Source: Chitinophagaceae bacterium
GTDB lineage: Bacteria; Bacteroidota; Bacteroidia; Chitinophagales; Chitinophagaceae
Reading direction: 5' to 3'
DNA length: 39,327 nucleotides
NCBI GenBank assembly: GCA_016721085.1
Contig: JADKJI010000038.1
Location: forward strand, 1 to 39,327
Each line of letters opens with the position of its first letter. The first letter of the stretch is position 1. Below are positions 9,159 to 17,526 of the stretch, in pieces. Under the pieces are notes generated by a model. That model was not told the origin of the DNA. It was given only the letters and a program-made list of their open reading frames with translations, and searched no databases. Position numbers and translations under genes: made by a program.

Positions 9159-10106
9159 ATGTTTTTGAAAATCAGAGCCGTATTTCTACTATTCCTTGCA
9201 GTTAGTTTGACGTTACTAACACTAACCGTACAGTCACAACCGAAAAAAACGGCTAAACCAAAGCCTAAAGTTGACGCCAGTCAACAAATGGCGAAACTAA
9301 AGAAAACACCTAGTACACTTCTTTGGGAGGTGAGTGGCAATGGGTTAAAAGAACCTTCTTACCTGTTCGGTACCATGCATATCCTTTGTCTGGAAGATGC
9401 AAGGCTTAGCGAGGATTGAAGAAGATCATAAAGGAAAGCAAAAAGATATATTTCGAAATTGATATGGACGACAGGGAGCAGATGATGGGGGCCTTGAAAT
9501 ATGTTCGTATGAACGATGGGGTGAAATTATCTGATCTGCTTACTAAAGAAGAATTTGAAAGGGTAGATGCTTATTTTAAAAAAAACTTCCAGATTCCTTG
9601 TTTCAATGATGAACCGCTTTAAACCCCTGTTCGTTTCAAGTTTGTTAGGGGAGAAGATGATGGAATGTACCACACAGAAGGGTATGGAAGAACAGATTAT
9701 GAAGGAGTCCAAACAATATGATAAAGTGATCATGGGATTGGAAACAGTTCAGTTTCAGGCTGGATTGTTCGACAGCATACCTTATGCAAAGCAGGCGAAA
9801 GACCTCATACAATATATTGACAGTGCCGACAATTATAAAAGCAATATGAAGGTGATGGTGGATGTATATAAGAAACAGGATCTGGATAGAATGGATAGTC
9901 TTACCCGTAAGAGTGACCCGGGTATGGATCAGTACATGGATTTGTTGCTTTACGACCGGAACAGGAAATGGGTGCAACAGATGCCGAGTCTGATGATGGA
10001 GGGGACATTTGTTGTTTGCTGTAGGGGCAGGACATTTGCCCGGAGAAAAAGGGGTCATAGCCCTGTTAAAAGCAAAGGGTATACTGTAAAGCCACTCAAG
10101 AACTGA
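9159..10106 (+). pseudogene. TraB/GumN family protein, broken by about four frameshifts
   Basis: The gene begins with a signal-peptide-like MFLKIRAVFLLFLAVSLTLL and holds the TraB N-terminal motif (LWEVSGNG, YLFGTMHI) and C-terminal motif GAGHLPGEKG, but in four reading frames. Shifts are near 9412 (after LSED, then LKKIIKES), 9603 (FQIP, then SMMNRFKP), 10013 (MMEGTF, then FAVGAGHL) and 10082 (LLKAKG, then YTVKPLKN to the stop at 10106). Reassembled, the protein would be about 315 residues, normal for the family. Conserved motifs are preserved in the shifted frames, so sequence error is at least as likely as decay. Members are metal-dependent and poorly characterised. Confidence 0.75.
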
Positions 10107-10114
10107 TATAATGA

Positions 10115-10140
10115 AAAAGGACCTCAAATGAGGTCCTTTT
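10115..10140. terminator. Bidirectional terminator between TraB and ndk
   Basis: A perfect 11-bp stem AAAAGGACCTC / GAGGTCCTTTT with AAAT loop lies between the two converging genes. A-rich and T-rich flanks allow function on both strands. Confidence 0.85.
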
Positions 10141-10158
10141 TATTAAAGTAAGATCGTT

Positions 10159-10574
10159 TTAGAATTTCTCTAAACCACTGAAGAAGAAGCTGCCTTCGAT
10201 GGCTGCATTCTCATCACTATCACTTCCGTGAACTGCATTTTCGCCAATTGAAGTTGCATATAATTTGCGGATAGTGCCTTCCTCAGCTTGGGCTGGGTTG
10301 GTAGCTCCAATCACTTTGCGGAATTCTGCTACTGCATTATCCTTTTCAAGGATGGCAGCAATAATTACTCCACTGCTCATGAATTCACTAACTCGCCATA
10401 GAATGGGCGGGCACTATGCACTGCATAGAATTCGCCAGCCTTCTCAGGACTCAATTTTGTCTGTTTCAAAGACACTACACGAAATCCTGCTTTAATGATA
10501 TGATCTAAAATAGCTCCGGCATGACCATTTTTCATGGCATCTGGCTTGATCATCGTAAATGTACGGTTGCTCAT
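10159..10574 (-). CDS. ndk: Nucleoside diphosphate kinase, one frameshift
   Basis: NDK transfers the gamma phosphate between nucleoside triphosphates and diphosphates through a phosphohistidine. The N-terminal half (MSNRTFTMIKPDAMKNGHAG to SARPFYGELV) starts at 10574. The C-terminal half (FMSSGVIIAAILEKDNAV to FSGLEKF) contains the active-site motif NAVHGSDS but is in another frame. The break is near 10378-10384, where one missing base accounts for the shift; repaired length is 138 residues, normal for NDK. Loss of a single base in so conserved a gene, next to other indels, suggests sequence error. In-frame upstream sequence on this strand (10575-10853) is translated repeat and is not part of the gene. 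Confidence 0.9.
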
Positions 10575-10595
10575 AACTAGGTTCAATTTTGGCGG

Positions 10596-10603
10596 CAAAG
10601 GTA
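10596..10603 (-). promoter_or_regulatory. -7 element for ndk
   Basis: On the minus strand TACCTTTG followed by C is an exact TAnnTTTG match, 21 bases before the ndk ATG. It directly abuts the family A repeat. Confidence 0.55.
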
Positions 10604-11165
10604 GGGGAAGAAGTCCGAAAGTCCGAAGCGTTTGAGTTTTGAGCTCCAGATATTTAAGTCCGCGGTGTCTGAGCTTTGGAAGCCGATTCTGGGGGAGTCC
10701 GGAAGTCCGAAAGTCGGGAAGTCCGGAAGAAAATACAAATACAGAGTAGGGAAGTAAGGAAGTTAGGTAGTAGGTAGGGAAGTAGGTGAGTAGGGGAGAA
10801 TGTGAGCCTGAATTATGAAAAATAAGAAAGTTAAAGGTCTTTATGCTTTTCAACCGTAGAGGCCTTGAGACAACCCTCTAGGTCTCCGCACCTTTCCAGT
10901 TGAATTATACTAATTACCCCCTACTTCCTTACTACCTAACTTCCTTACTTCCCTACTCTGTATTTGTATTTTCTTCCGGACTAGAATTTCAGGTTCTCCA
11001 AAGCTCAGGGGCCGCGGACTTAAATTTCAGGGGCTCAACACCCCCCCCGCCCTCCCCCCCCCCCCCCCCCCCCCGGGCCCCGGGGGGTTCTCCAAAGCTC
11101 AGGTACCGCGGACTTAAATATCAGGGATTTCAAAATTCAAACACATCGGACTTCCGGACTTCTTC
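10604..11165. repeat. Second compound family A repeat, inverted arms
   Basis: The left arm (10604-10800) and right arm (about 10915-11165) are inverted copies of the same words as at 2875-3255, including GGAAGAAAATACAAATAC and its complement, and CCGCGGACTTAAAT. The centre (about 10851-10895) has AACCGTAGAGG and CCTCTAGGTCTCCGC, which look like a decayed copy of the CGCAGAG palindrome. The right arm contains two tandem units beginning TTCTCCAAAGCTCAGG, separated by the C-rich tract. The element fills the whole space between the divergent ndk and nrnA promoters; I see no gene in it. Confidence 0.8.
11041..11087. other. Homopolymeric C tract (21 C) with G-rich tail
   Basis: Eight C, GCCCT, then 21 consecutive C (11054-11074), GGGCCCC and six G interrupt a family A unit. 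Nothing comparable occurs elsewhere in the window. It may be an assembly artefact or a real i-motif/G-quadruplex-prone tract. Confidence 0.7.
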
Positions 11166-11167
11166 CT

Positions 11168-11175
11168 TACCTTTG
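11168..11175 (+). promoter_or_regulatory. -7 element for nrnA-like gene
   Basis: TACCTTTG (then CC) is an exact match to TAnnTTTG, ten bases before the ATG at 11186, predicting an almost leaderless mRNA. Confidence 0.55.
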
Positions 11176-11185
11176 CCCCCTTTTA

Positions 11186-12196
11186 ATGAAACAAATACAA
11201 GAACTATACCCACAGCTTGCTACACCCCGTAAGGTGGTGATTACCACGCATCAAAAGCCAGATGCCGACGCCATGGGGTCTTCTCTGGCACTTTACCACT
11301 TCCTGAGTCAGTTCGGACATGAAATAACAGTCATTTCTCCCACCAACTGGGCTGGATGGCTGAATTGGATGCCTGGGGTGGATACTGTGGTTGATTATGA
11401 GCTTAACAAAGAGAAAACTGCTGGTTTGCTGGCAGAAGCGGATTGGCTGTTTTGTCTCGACTTCAATATCTTCCACCGTACCAAAAATCTGGCTCCACTT
11501 TTAGCCGCCGCTACCTGTACTAAAATATTAATTGACCATCATCAGGAGCCTGATAGTGTTAACTTTCAATACGGAATAAGTGATACGGCAAAGAGCTCCA
11601 CTTGCGAGATGATATTCGACTTCATTTCCAATTCAGGTAATGAGGATAAGATAGATATCAGGATTGCCGATTGTCTTTATGCCGGTGTAATGGCCGATAC
11701 CGGATCCTTCAGATTCCCATCTGCCCATGCCGGAGTTCACCGAATGGTAGCTGTTTTAAAGGAAAAGGGACTTCAGCACACGAAAGTTCATGAGAATATC
11801 TATGATAATTTCCTGGAAAACAGGCTGCGTTTCATAGGACATATCCTGATGAACAGGATGGATGTGAATTATGAATATAATACGGCTCTTATTTCCATTT
11901 CTAAAAAGGACCTGTTGAGGTATCATATCCGTACAGGGGATACCGAAGGGTTAGTGAATTACCCTTTGAGCATTCAGGGTATCAAAATGGCGGCCTTGGT
12001 AATTGACCGGGATGAGGAGCGGAAATGGAGTTTTAGAAGCAAGGGTGATTTTGATGTGAATACCTTTGCCCGTAAGCACTTCGAAGGTGGGGGTCATTAT
12101 AATGCTGCTGGCGGCAGAAGCAGCGAAAGCCTCGACGACACCGTAAGCAACTTCAAAAAGGTCATAAAAGAGTATAAAACAGAATTGCAATCTTAA
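11186..12196 (+). CDS. nrnA: DHH/DHHA1 phosphoesterase, NrnA-like (oligoribonuclease / pAp phosphatase)
   Basis: This 336-residue protein has all hallmarks of the DHH superfamily. HQKPDADAMGSS (about residues 21-32) supplies metal ligands, followed by LDFNIFHR, then LIDHHQEPD (DHH motif near 116), ADTGSFRF, and the C-terminal DHHA1 motif FEGGGHYNAAGG near 298. NrnA proteins degrade nano-RNAs and/or 3'-phosphoadenosine 5'-phosphate in the cytosol; the family match is firm, the exact substrate inferred. It starts at the only well-placed ATG after the promoter and is intact, although genes on both sides carry indels. Confidence 0.9.
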   Translation: MKQIQELYPQLATPRKVVITTHQKPDADAMGSSLALYHFLSQFGHEITVISPTNWAGWLNWMPGVDTVVDYELNKEKTAGLLAEADWLFCLDFNIFHRTKNLAPLLAAATCTKILIDHHQEPDSVNFQYGISDTAKSSTCEMIFDFISNSGNEDKIDIRIADCLYAGVMADTGSFRFPSAHAGVHRMVAVLKEKGLQHTKVHENIYDNFLENRLRFIGHILMNRMDVNYEYNTALISISKKDLLRYHIRTGDTEGLVNYPLSIQGIKMAALVIDRDEERKWSFRSKGDFDVNTFARKHFEGGGHYNAAGGRSSESLDDTVSNFKKVIKEYKTELQS

Positions 12197-12233
12197 AATT
12201 TGGAAATGATAGAAAGGCGCCGTCAGGAAACCT

Positions 12234-12241
12234 TATCTTCG
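12234..12241 (+). promoter_or_regulatory. -7-like element for FKBP gene
   Basis: TATCTTCG differs from TAnnTTTG at one base and lies 27 bases before the ATG at 12269. Confidence 0.35.
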
Positions 12242-12268
12242 CGTTCCATAAAAATTAAAAACACAACA

Positions 12269-13225
12269 ATGAAACAATTTCGTGTGGGCATCTTAGCCGC
12301 TTTTGCCATGTTGCTTCTTGCAGCTTGCGGTGGTAGTAGCTTTAAGAAAACCAAAAGCGGTTTGATGTACAAGATCATTACCGACGGAAAAAATCCGGCT
12401 GTAAAAAATGGTCAGGTTATTAAGTTTGAATATGTTCAGAAAATCCGAGATTCAATCCTTTCTGGTTCTGCTGATAATGGCCCTGCTTATGTAACCATCG
12501 ATTCCAGCATCACCCCAGATTATAACCCAGTAGAAGTTTTTGGTCTCGTGAGCAAAGGTGATAGCGTTGTAGTTATCATGGAAGTGGATACCCTTCGCAA
12601 AAAAGCGGGTGGCCAGTTACCTCCATTCTTAAAACCAAAGGACAAGATCATTCTTACAATGAAAGTGTTGAATGTTTTTGCAACTGTTGAAGAGTCTGAA
12701 AAAGACAAGCAAGTGGTTATTGAGCAAATGATGAAGAAACAAGCTGCTGAAGCAGAAGTACAAAAAGGTAAAGACCTTAAAGTGTTGGAAGATTATCTGA
12801 AATCAAAGAATATCACTGCACAGAAAGCGCCTAAAGGAACTTTGGTGGAAATCAAAGAGGCTGGAAGCGGTCTTGCTTGCGATTCTGGAATGTATGTAAC
12901 TGTTAACTACACTGGTCAAACTTTGGCAGGTAAAGTATTTGATTCAAGTATCGAACCTTCTTTCGGACACCAGCCTTATACCCTACAGATAGGTGCCCAT
13001 GGTGCTATCGAAGGTTGGGATGATGGTCTTCGCTTGCTCCGCAAAGGAAGCAAAGCAAACCTCTATATACCTTCTGCTCTTGGTTATGGCAAGAGAGGTA
13101 ACGGTGCTGATATTAAGCCCGACGAAAATCTTCAATTCTATGTGGAGATTCTTGATGTAAAAGATAAGATGCCTCCTCCACCGCCTCCAATGGCGCCAGG
13201 TGGTGCTCAACAAGGAAACCAATAA
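12269..13225 (+). CDS. FKBP-type peptidyl-prolyl isomerase lipoprotein with two FKBP-like domains
   Basis: The start at 12269 gives a lipoprotein signal (MKQFRVGILAAFAMLLLAACGG, lipobox LAAC, Cys 20). Residues about 25-140 form a degenerate FKBP-like domain (SGLMYKII, VKNGQVIKFEYV, FLKPKDKIILTMKVLNVF). Residues about 190-305 form a canonical FKBP domain (VTVNYTGQTLAGKVFDSS, AIEGWDDGLRLLRKGSKANLYIPSALGYG, LQFYVEILDV). A proline-rich tail ends the 318-residue protein. It probably assists folding of envelope proteins on the periplasmic side of a membrane. An in-frame ATG at 12200 upstream would bury the signal peptide and was rejected. Confidence 0.9.
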   Translation: MKQFRVGILAAFAMLLLAACGGSSFKKTKSGLMYKIITDGKNPAVKNGQVIKFEYVQKIRDSILSGSADNGPAYVTIDSSITPDYNPVEVFGLVSKGDSVVVIMEVDTLRKKAGGQLPPFLKPKDKIILTMKVLNVFATVEESEKDKQVVIEQMMKKQAAEAEVQKGKDLKVLEDYLKSKNITAQKAPKGTLVEIKEAGSGLACDSGMYVTVNYTGQTLAGKVFDSSIEPSFGHQPYTLQIGAHGAIEGWDDGLRLLRKGSKANLYIPSALGYGKRGNGADIKPDENLQFYVEILDVKDKMPPPPPPMAPGGAQQGNQ

Positions 13226-13240
13226 GCTTTCCGATAATAG

Positions 13241-13275
13241 AAAAGGGCGATTGTATTTTTTACAATCGCCCTTTT
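13241..13275. terminator. Strong bidirectional terminator between FKBP gene and folP
   Basis: A perfect 15-bp stem AAAAGGGCGATTGTA / TACAATCGCCCTTTT with a five-T loop, followed by more T, sits between converging genes. Confidence 0.9.
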
Positions 13276-13291
13276 TTATTGTGCTTTAATT

Positions 13292-14122
13292 TCATGCCTT
13301 ATCATATAACTCCCATAGCTGGATAGCTTCCATGGCTTCCTTTACATCATGAACCCTTAAAATATTGGCCCCTTTTTCAAGCGCCAGTGTATTTACAACC
13401 GTTGTTCCATTCAATGCTTCAGCAGCAGTTATTCCAAGCGATTTATAGATGGTTGATTTGCGCGATAACCCTACCAGTAAAGGCCTGTTGAAGATCCTGA
13501 ACACCTCCAGCTGTTTCAAAAGCTTGAAATTATGTTCGGCTGTTTTGGCAAATCCAAAGCCGGGGTCCAATTATGATATCCTTTATACCGGCTTGCCGGC
13601 ATTGTTCTGTTTTCTGAATGAAAAAATCAACTACTTCAAGACAAACATCATCATAAACAGCCTCTTGTTGCATGGTTTCATGAATTCCTTTCATGTGCAT
13701 GCAGATATATGGCACTTTTAGGGTGGCAACTGTTGGAATCATCTCTTTTTCCCTGTTTCCGGCACTGATATCATTCACGATACATGCGCCAGCTCTACAG
13801 CCGCTTTGCTATTTCACTTCGAAAGGTATCAACCGATAACAAGGTCTTGGGGAAAGGCTTTTGCCAGGGCTTTGATGGCGGAACCACCCCTTTCTTTCTC
13901 TTCAGCTTCACTTATGGTCATACTTCCAGGACGGGCTTTGTCCGCCGATATCCAAATATGGTGGCCCCTTCAGCTATCCATTTTCCCGGCCACCTCCATA
14001 ATCGAATCGGTTCCGGTATACCTGCTTCCAGCGTAAAAAGAGTCGGGAGTAGTATTAATAATACCCATCACCTGTGGTTTATCCACAACCCAAAGCCTGC
14101 CGTTGCAATTCATTGTAAACAT
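13292..14122 (-). pseudogene. folP: Dihydropteroate synthase, broken by about eight indels
   Basis: DHPS joins p-aminobenzoate to the pterin pyrophosphate in folate synthesis. The gene starts at 14122 (MFTMNCNGRLWVVDKPQVMG, then IINTTPDSFY). Family blocks then appear in changing frames: IAEGATI, LDIGGQS, RPGSMTISEAEEKER, SVDTFRSEIA, then a last-third block from GACIVNDISAGN to TEQCRQAGIKDIII, then DPGFGFAKT, RPLLVGLSRKS and ALNGTTVVNTLAL to the stop at 13292. Shifts lie near 13978, 13955, 13938, 13841, 13806, 13797 and 13563, plus a compensating pair near 13880-13890. Essential motifs stay intact between shifts, which favours sequence error over a decayed gene. Confidence 0.85.
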
Positions 14123-14211
14123 TGCTCCTTAATCTTTATTTTTGACGGATAAAATTGAGGAAATAATTTAATTCGGATTGATTTATTTCCAATTCCAACC
14201 AGTAGAAAATT

Positions 14212-14835
14212 ATGAGTGATCCGTTAGCATTAAAAGTTATGAGTCAAACCCAGGAACAATACCAGAAGGCAGTACAGGAATGCAGGGATATTTTTTTGAA
14301 AAAAGCCCGTGATTACGGTACCTCCTGGAGGGTATTGCGAATCATCTCTATTGCCGACCAGATATTCATCAAAGCCCAACGTATCCGCACCATCCAGCAA
14401 AAAGGAGAACAGAAAGTAGGGGATGATGTAAACAGTGAATTCAAGGGGATTGTAAACTATGGTGTAATCGGACTTATTCAGCTCGATCTTCCAACAGAAA
14501 GTATAGAAGACCTTCCAGTAGAAACCGTATCTCAATGGTTCGACAAAAAAATCCATTTTGCCCAGGAAGTAATGATGGATAAGAACCACGACTATGGCGA
14601 AGCCTGGAGAGATATGAGTCAGGAAAGTTTTGTTGACCTGATTCTAATGAAATTACTCCGCATCCGACAAATAGTATCAAACGATGGCAAGACTCTTATC
14701 AGTGAAGGAATTGATGCCAATTTTGTGGATATAATCAACTACTCGTTGTTTGCGTTGATTCTGATAAAGAGAGGAAAACACAGAGGTAATTTAGGTTTAA
14801 GGTTTAAGGGTTTAAAGTTTAAGGTTAGTCCCTAA
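14212..14835 (+). CDS. DUF1599 protein (nucleotide-modification-associated domain 1)
   Basis: The protein contains two copies of a motif built on DIFLKKARDYGTSWR (about residues 24-38) and EVMMDKNHDYGEAWRDMS (about 121-138). Each is followed by an R-I-R and a D-x-(I/V)-N-Y block, typical of the duplicated DUF1599 fold; the biochemical role is unknown. The start may be 14212 or the Met at 14239 (MSQTQEQYQKA), which fits relatives better. The final residues (LGLRFKGLKFKVSP) are translated family B repeat, so the original stop has probably been replaced. It lies divergent from folP and ahead of the BT_3928 gene, a neighbourhood I recall from other Bacteroidota. Confidence 0.8.
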   Translation: MSDPLALKVMSQTQEQYQKAVQECRDIFLKKARDYGTSWRVLRIISIADQIFIKAQRIRTIQQKGEQKVGDDVNSEFKGIVNYGVIGLIQLDLPTESIEDLPVETVSQWFDKKIHFAQEVMMDKNHDYGEAWRDMSQESFVDLILMKLLRIRQIVSNDGKTLISEGIDANFVDIINYSLFALILIKRGKHRGNLGLRFKGLKFKVSP

Positions 14836-15175
14836 GGGTGTCTTGAAAGCTAGTTTAATGTTTAGGTTTTAAAGTTCAAGAAGTTCAATATGTTCCATTA
14901 GGTGTTCCAAAAGTTTAAGAGTTGTTGCAGGTTTTAAGGTTTAATAGTTTAAGGGTTGCTCCCGCTAAGGTGCGTGTCTTCACGCACCTTACAGAGCAAG
15001 AGTAATGTGGGTTGGAGTGAGCAAGTAGGTCAATATGTTCCTAATGTTCCAAAAGTGTAAGAGGTTATGCAGGTTTTAAGGTTTAATAGTTTAAGGGTTG
15101 CTCCCGCTAAGGTGCGTGTCTTCACGCACCTTAAATAGGAAGCGGACTGCTAAGGTGCTTGTCTTCAGGCACCTT
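14786..15175. repeat. Family B words and two exact 64-bp copies with hairpins
   Basis: GGTTTAAGG-type words run from 14786 to about 14962. An exact 64-base unit occurs at 14928-14991 and 15070-15133; looser similarity extends upstream to 14886 and 15031. Each unit ends in a perfect hairpin AAGGTGCGTG-TCTT-CACGCACCTT (14967-14990 and 15109-15132). A third, diverged hairpin (AAGGTGCTTGTCTTCAGGCA) is at 15152-15175. The remainder up to 15335 includes a short family A fragment (about 15283-15325). No gene is seen in this roughly 500-base gap. Confidence 0.85.
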
Positions 15176-15335
15176 GAATCAAAGTTCTTGATGCACGATA
15201 AAATCAAAATGATATGATTGTATCAATAAATTTATCAGAAGGGTTTAGGATTTGTAAGAATAATCAAAAGGACAAACGTTCAGCTCCTTCCTTACTTCCT
15301 AACTTCCATTCTTCCCTACTCTAAATATTCCCATC

Positions 15336-16469
15336 ATGAAGCTTCTCATCAATTTTGTTCGTGTTTTTGTTGGAGTGCTATTCATCTTTTCTGGATTAGT
15401 GAAGGCGAATGATCCATTGGGATTGAGCTATAAAATGCAGGAGTTTTTTGAATTGTGGAATATGCATTTCCTGAATGCTTATACATTATCCTTCTCTATA
15501 ATAATGATAGCTTTTGAAATTGTGGCAGGGGTTGCCTTATTGGTAGGATGGCAGATGCGATTATTCAGTTGGCTATTATTGATACTGATCATATTCTTCA
15601 CTTTCCTTACTGGCTATGCCGTTATTACTGGTACGCCAAAAGAATGTGGTTGTTTCGGGAATTGCATTCCACTTACATCCGATCAATCATTCATGAAAGA
15701 CCTCTTATTACTCGCATTGATTCTGCTGCTATTGGTATTCAGGAAAAAAATCCAACCTCTGTTTAGTGCAAAAGGAAGTATCATCGTATTGTTCTTCTCA
15801 ACAGTATTCACATTAGCATTCATGTGGTATGCATTGGTGCATCTTCCGGTTGTGGATTGTCTTGCGTATAAGGAAGGCAATAGTATTCTGGGTGGCATGA
15901 AAGTACCTGAAGGGGCTCGTCCAGATAGTACTGTCATAACTTTCGTTTATAAGAAAGGAGGACAGGATATGGAATTCACAGCCGACAAGTTCCCGGAAGA
16001 TTTCAGTGACAGCCTTTATACTTTCGTAAAAAGATATGATAAAGTAGTTCGCAGAGGTAATGCTGAACCAGCAATAAAAGACTTCGCCCTAACTAATCAA
16101 AAAGGCGAACCGATGACAGAAACCGTGTTAAGCGGAGAAGGATATAAGTTGCTTTTGTTTTTAAGAAGTGATTATCCACAAGGGGAATGGTTGACCTATC
16201 TGGATATGATAGCTCAGACAGCTTCAGCAAATGCTATTGGCAGGGAAATTGTCACAAGTATAAATCTTGAGACTTTGTATAAGAATCCACCGCCTGTATT
16301 CTATAAATTTAATGCGGTGCTTTGTGATGCTACCGTAATCAAAACTACGGCCAGGGCAAATCCAACTTTATTCCTTTTGAATCGTGATACAATTGTGAAG
16401 AAATGGAGTTATGCCGATATGGATGCTGCTTTAAAATATATCAGCAAAATGTATCCAAAACCCTACTAA
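15336..16469 (+). CDS. BT_3928 family / DoxX-like membrane protein
   Basis: The first 165 residues form about five membrane segments (LLINFVRVFVGVLFIFSGLVK, IIMIAFEIVAGVALLVGW, LLLILIIFFTFLTGYAVIT, LLLLALILLLLVF, IIVLFFSTVFTLAFMWYALV). They include the DoxX/MauE-like FSGLVKANDPLGLSYKMQEF and a CGCFGNC cysteine cluster in a loop. A soluble domain of about 200 residues follows, as in the BT_3928 family. Function is not established; the paired cysteines and MauE resemblance hint at a redox role, which is inference. The permease gene begins four bases downstream, indicating co-transcription. Confidence 0.82.
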   Translation: MKLLINFVRVFVGVLFIFSGLVKANDPLGLSYKMQEFFELWNMHFLNAYTLSFSIIMIAFEIVAGVALLVGWQMRLFSWLLLILIIFFTFLTGYAVITGTPKECGCFGNCIPLTSDQSFMKDLLLLALILLLLVFRKKIQPLFSAKGSIIVLFFSTVFTLAFMWYALVHLPVVDCLAYKEGNSILGGMKVPEGARPDSTVITFVYKKGGQDMEFTADKFPEDFSDSLYTFVKRYDKVVRRGNAEPAIKDFALTNQKGEPMTETVLSGEGYKLLLFLRSDYPQGEWLTYLDMIAQTASANAIGREIVTSINLETLYKNPPPVFYKFNAVLCDATVIKTTARANPTLFLLNRDTIVKKWSYADMDAALKYISKMYPKPY

Positions 16470-16473
16470 TACA

Positions 16474-17523
16474 ATGTTTAAATACCTCGCCCGGAAGTTC
16501 TTTTATGGCATTCTGGTACTGCTGGGAGTGGTAGTGTTAGTGTTCGTTTTATTTCAGGGATTTGGTGACCCGGCTCGATTGGTACTTGGACAAAGAGCAG
16601 ATGCTGCCACCCAACAGAACATCCGCAAAGAGTTATATCTGGATCAACCCAAATGGAAACAGTTTCTTTTATATCTCAATGATATTTCTCCCATAGCTAT
16701 TCATTCGGCAGAAGAGATCAAAACAAAACAATTGCGCGGCTTTTTTATAGGCGGGGATGAAAATAAGTTAGGTGTTAAGATGCCTTATCTCCGAAGGTCG
16801 TACCAATCAAAGAGAGAAGTGGGTTCCATTCTGTTTGAAGCTTTGCCTGGCACCATCTTATTGGCATTCGCAGCAATGTTAATTGCCTGTGTTGTTGGAA
16901 TACCGCTGGGTGTTCTCGCTGCCACTAAGAAAGATACGTGGATGGATACATCTGCTATTTTCTCCAGTATCCTTGGGATTTCTGCTCCATCTTTTTTTAT
17001 GGGAATCATCATAGCGTATCTGTTTGGATTTGTGTGGAGCGAATATACAGGTCTGCATATGACTGGAAGCCTTTTTGATACAGATCCATTCCTGGGTCGC
17101 CAGATGCAGTTGTCGCATCTTATTTTACCAGCTATAACTTTGGGTATTCGTCCGTTGTCCATCATCACTCAGCTTACAAGAAGCTCCATGTTGGATGTTT
17201 TGCATCAGGACTATATCCGTACGGCCTATGCGAAAGGCTTATCCCGAACCAAGGTAATATGGAAACACGCATTACGCAATGCGCTCAATCCGGTAATAAC
17301 AGCAATTACCGGATGGTTTGCTGAACTACTGGCAGGGGCCTTCTTTGTTGAATATATTTTCGGTTGGAAAGGAATCGGAAAAGTAACCGTTGACGCGCTT
17401 GAAAAATTGGATTTTCCTGTGGTTATGGGATCGGTACTCATTTCCTCGCTGTTCTTCATTTTAATCAATATGTTAGCAGATGGGTTGTATGCGGTGGTAG
17501 ATCCAAGGGTAAGAGTGGAGTAG
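16474..17523 (+). CDS. ABC transporter permease, DppB/OppB type
   Basis: The 349-residue protein has an N-terminal membrane segment (FFYGILVLLGVVVLVFVLFQG), FGDPARLVLGQRAD, about five further segments, and the EAA loop motif AYAKGLSRTKVIWKHALRNALNPV near residue 255. These are diagnostic of the binding-protein-dependent peptide permease family. Neither the second permease nor ATPase or binding-protein genes follow, so partners must lie elsewhere or this is a lone permease, a state I have seen in related genomes. A family B inverted repeat follows immediately. Confidence 0.88.
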   Translation: MFKYLARKFFYGILVLLGVVVLVFVLFQGFGDPARLVLGQRADAATQQNIRKELYLDQPKWKQFLLYLNDISPIAIHSAEEIKTKQLRGFFIGGDENKLGVKMPYLRRSYQSKREVGSILFEALPGTILLAFAAMLIACVVGIPLGVLAATKKDTWMDTSAIFSSILGISAPSFFMGIIIAYLFGFVWSEYTGLHMTGSLFDTDPFLGRQMQLSHLILPAITLGIRPLSIITQLTRSSMLDVLHQDYIRTAYAKGLSRTKVIWKHALRNALNPVITAITGWFAELLAGAFFVEYIFGWKGIGKVTVDALEKLDFPVVMGSVLISSLFFILINMLADGLYAVVDPRVRVE

Positions 17524-17526
17524 GTA

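Noticed and set aside
10900..11232. Open frame with a proline-rich stretch overlapping the start of nrnA
   Set aside because: It is translated family A repeat and the C tract; the composition is repeat-driven and it lacks homology to anything recognisable.
14886..15133. Possible CRISPR array
   Set aside because: Only two exact units separated by a long, partly similar spacer, with word-like internal repeats and no cas genes.
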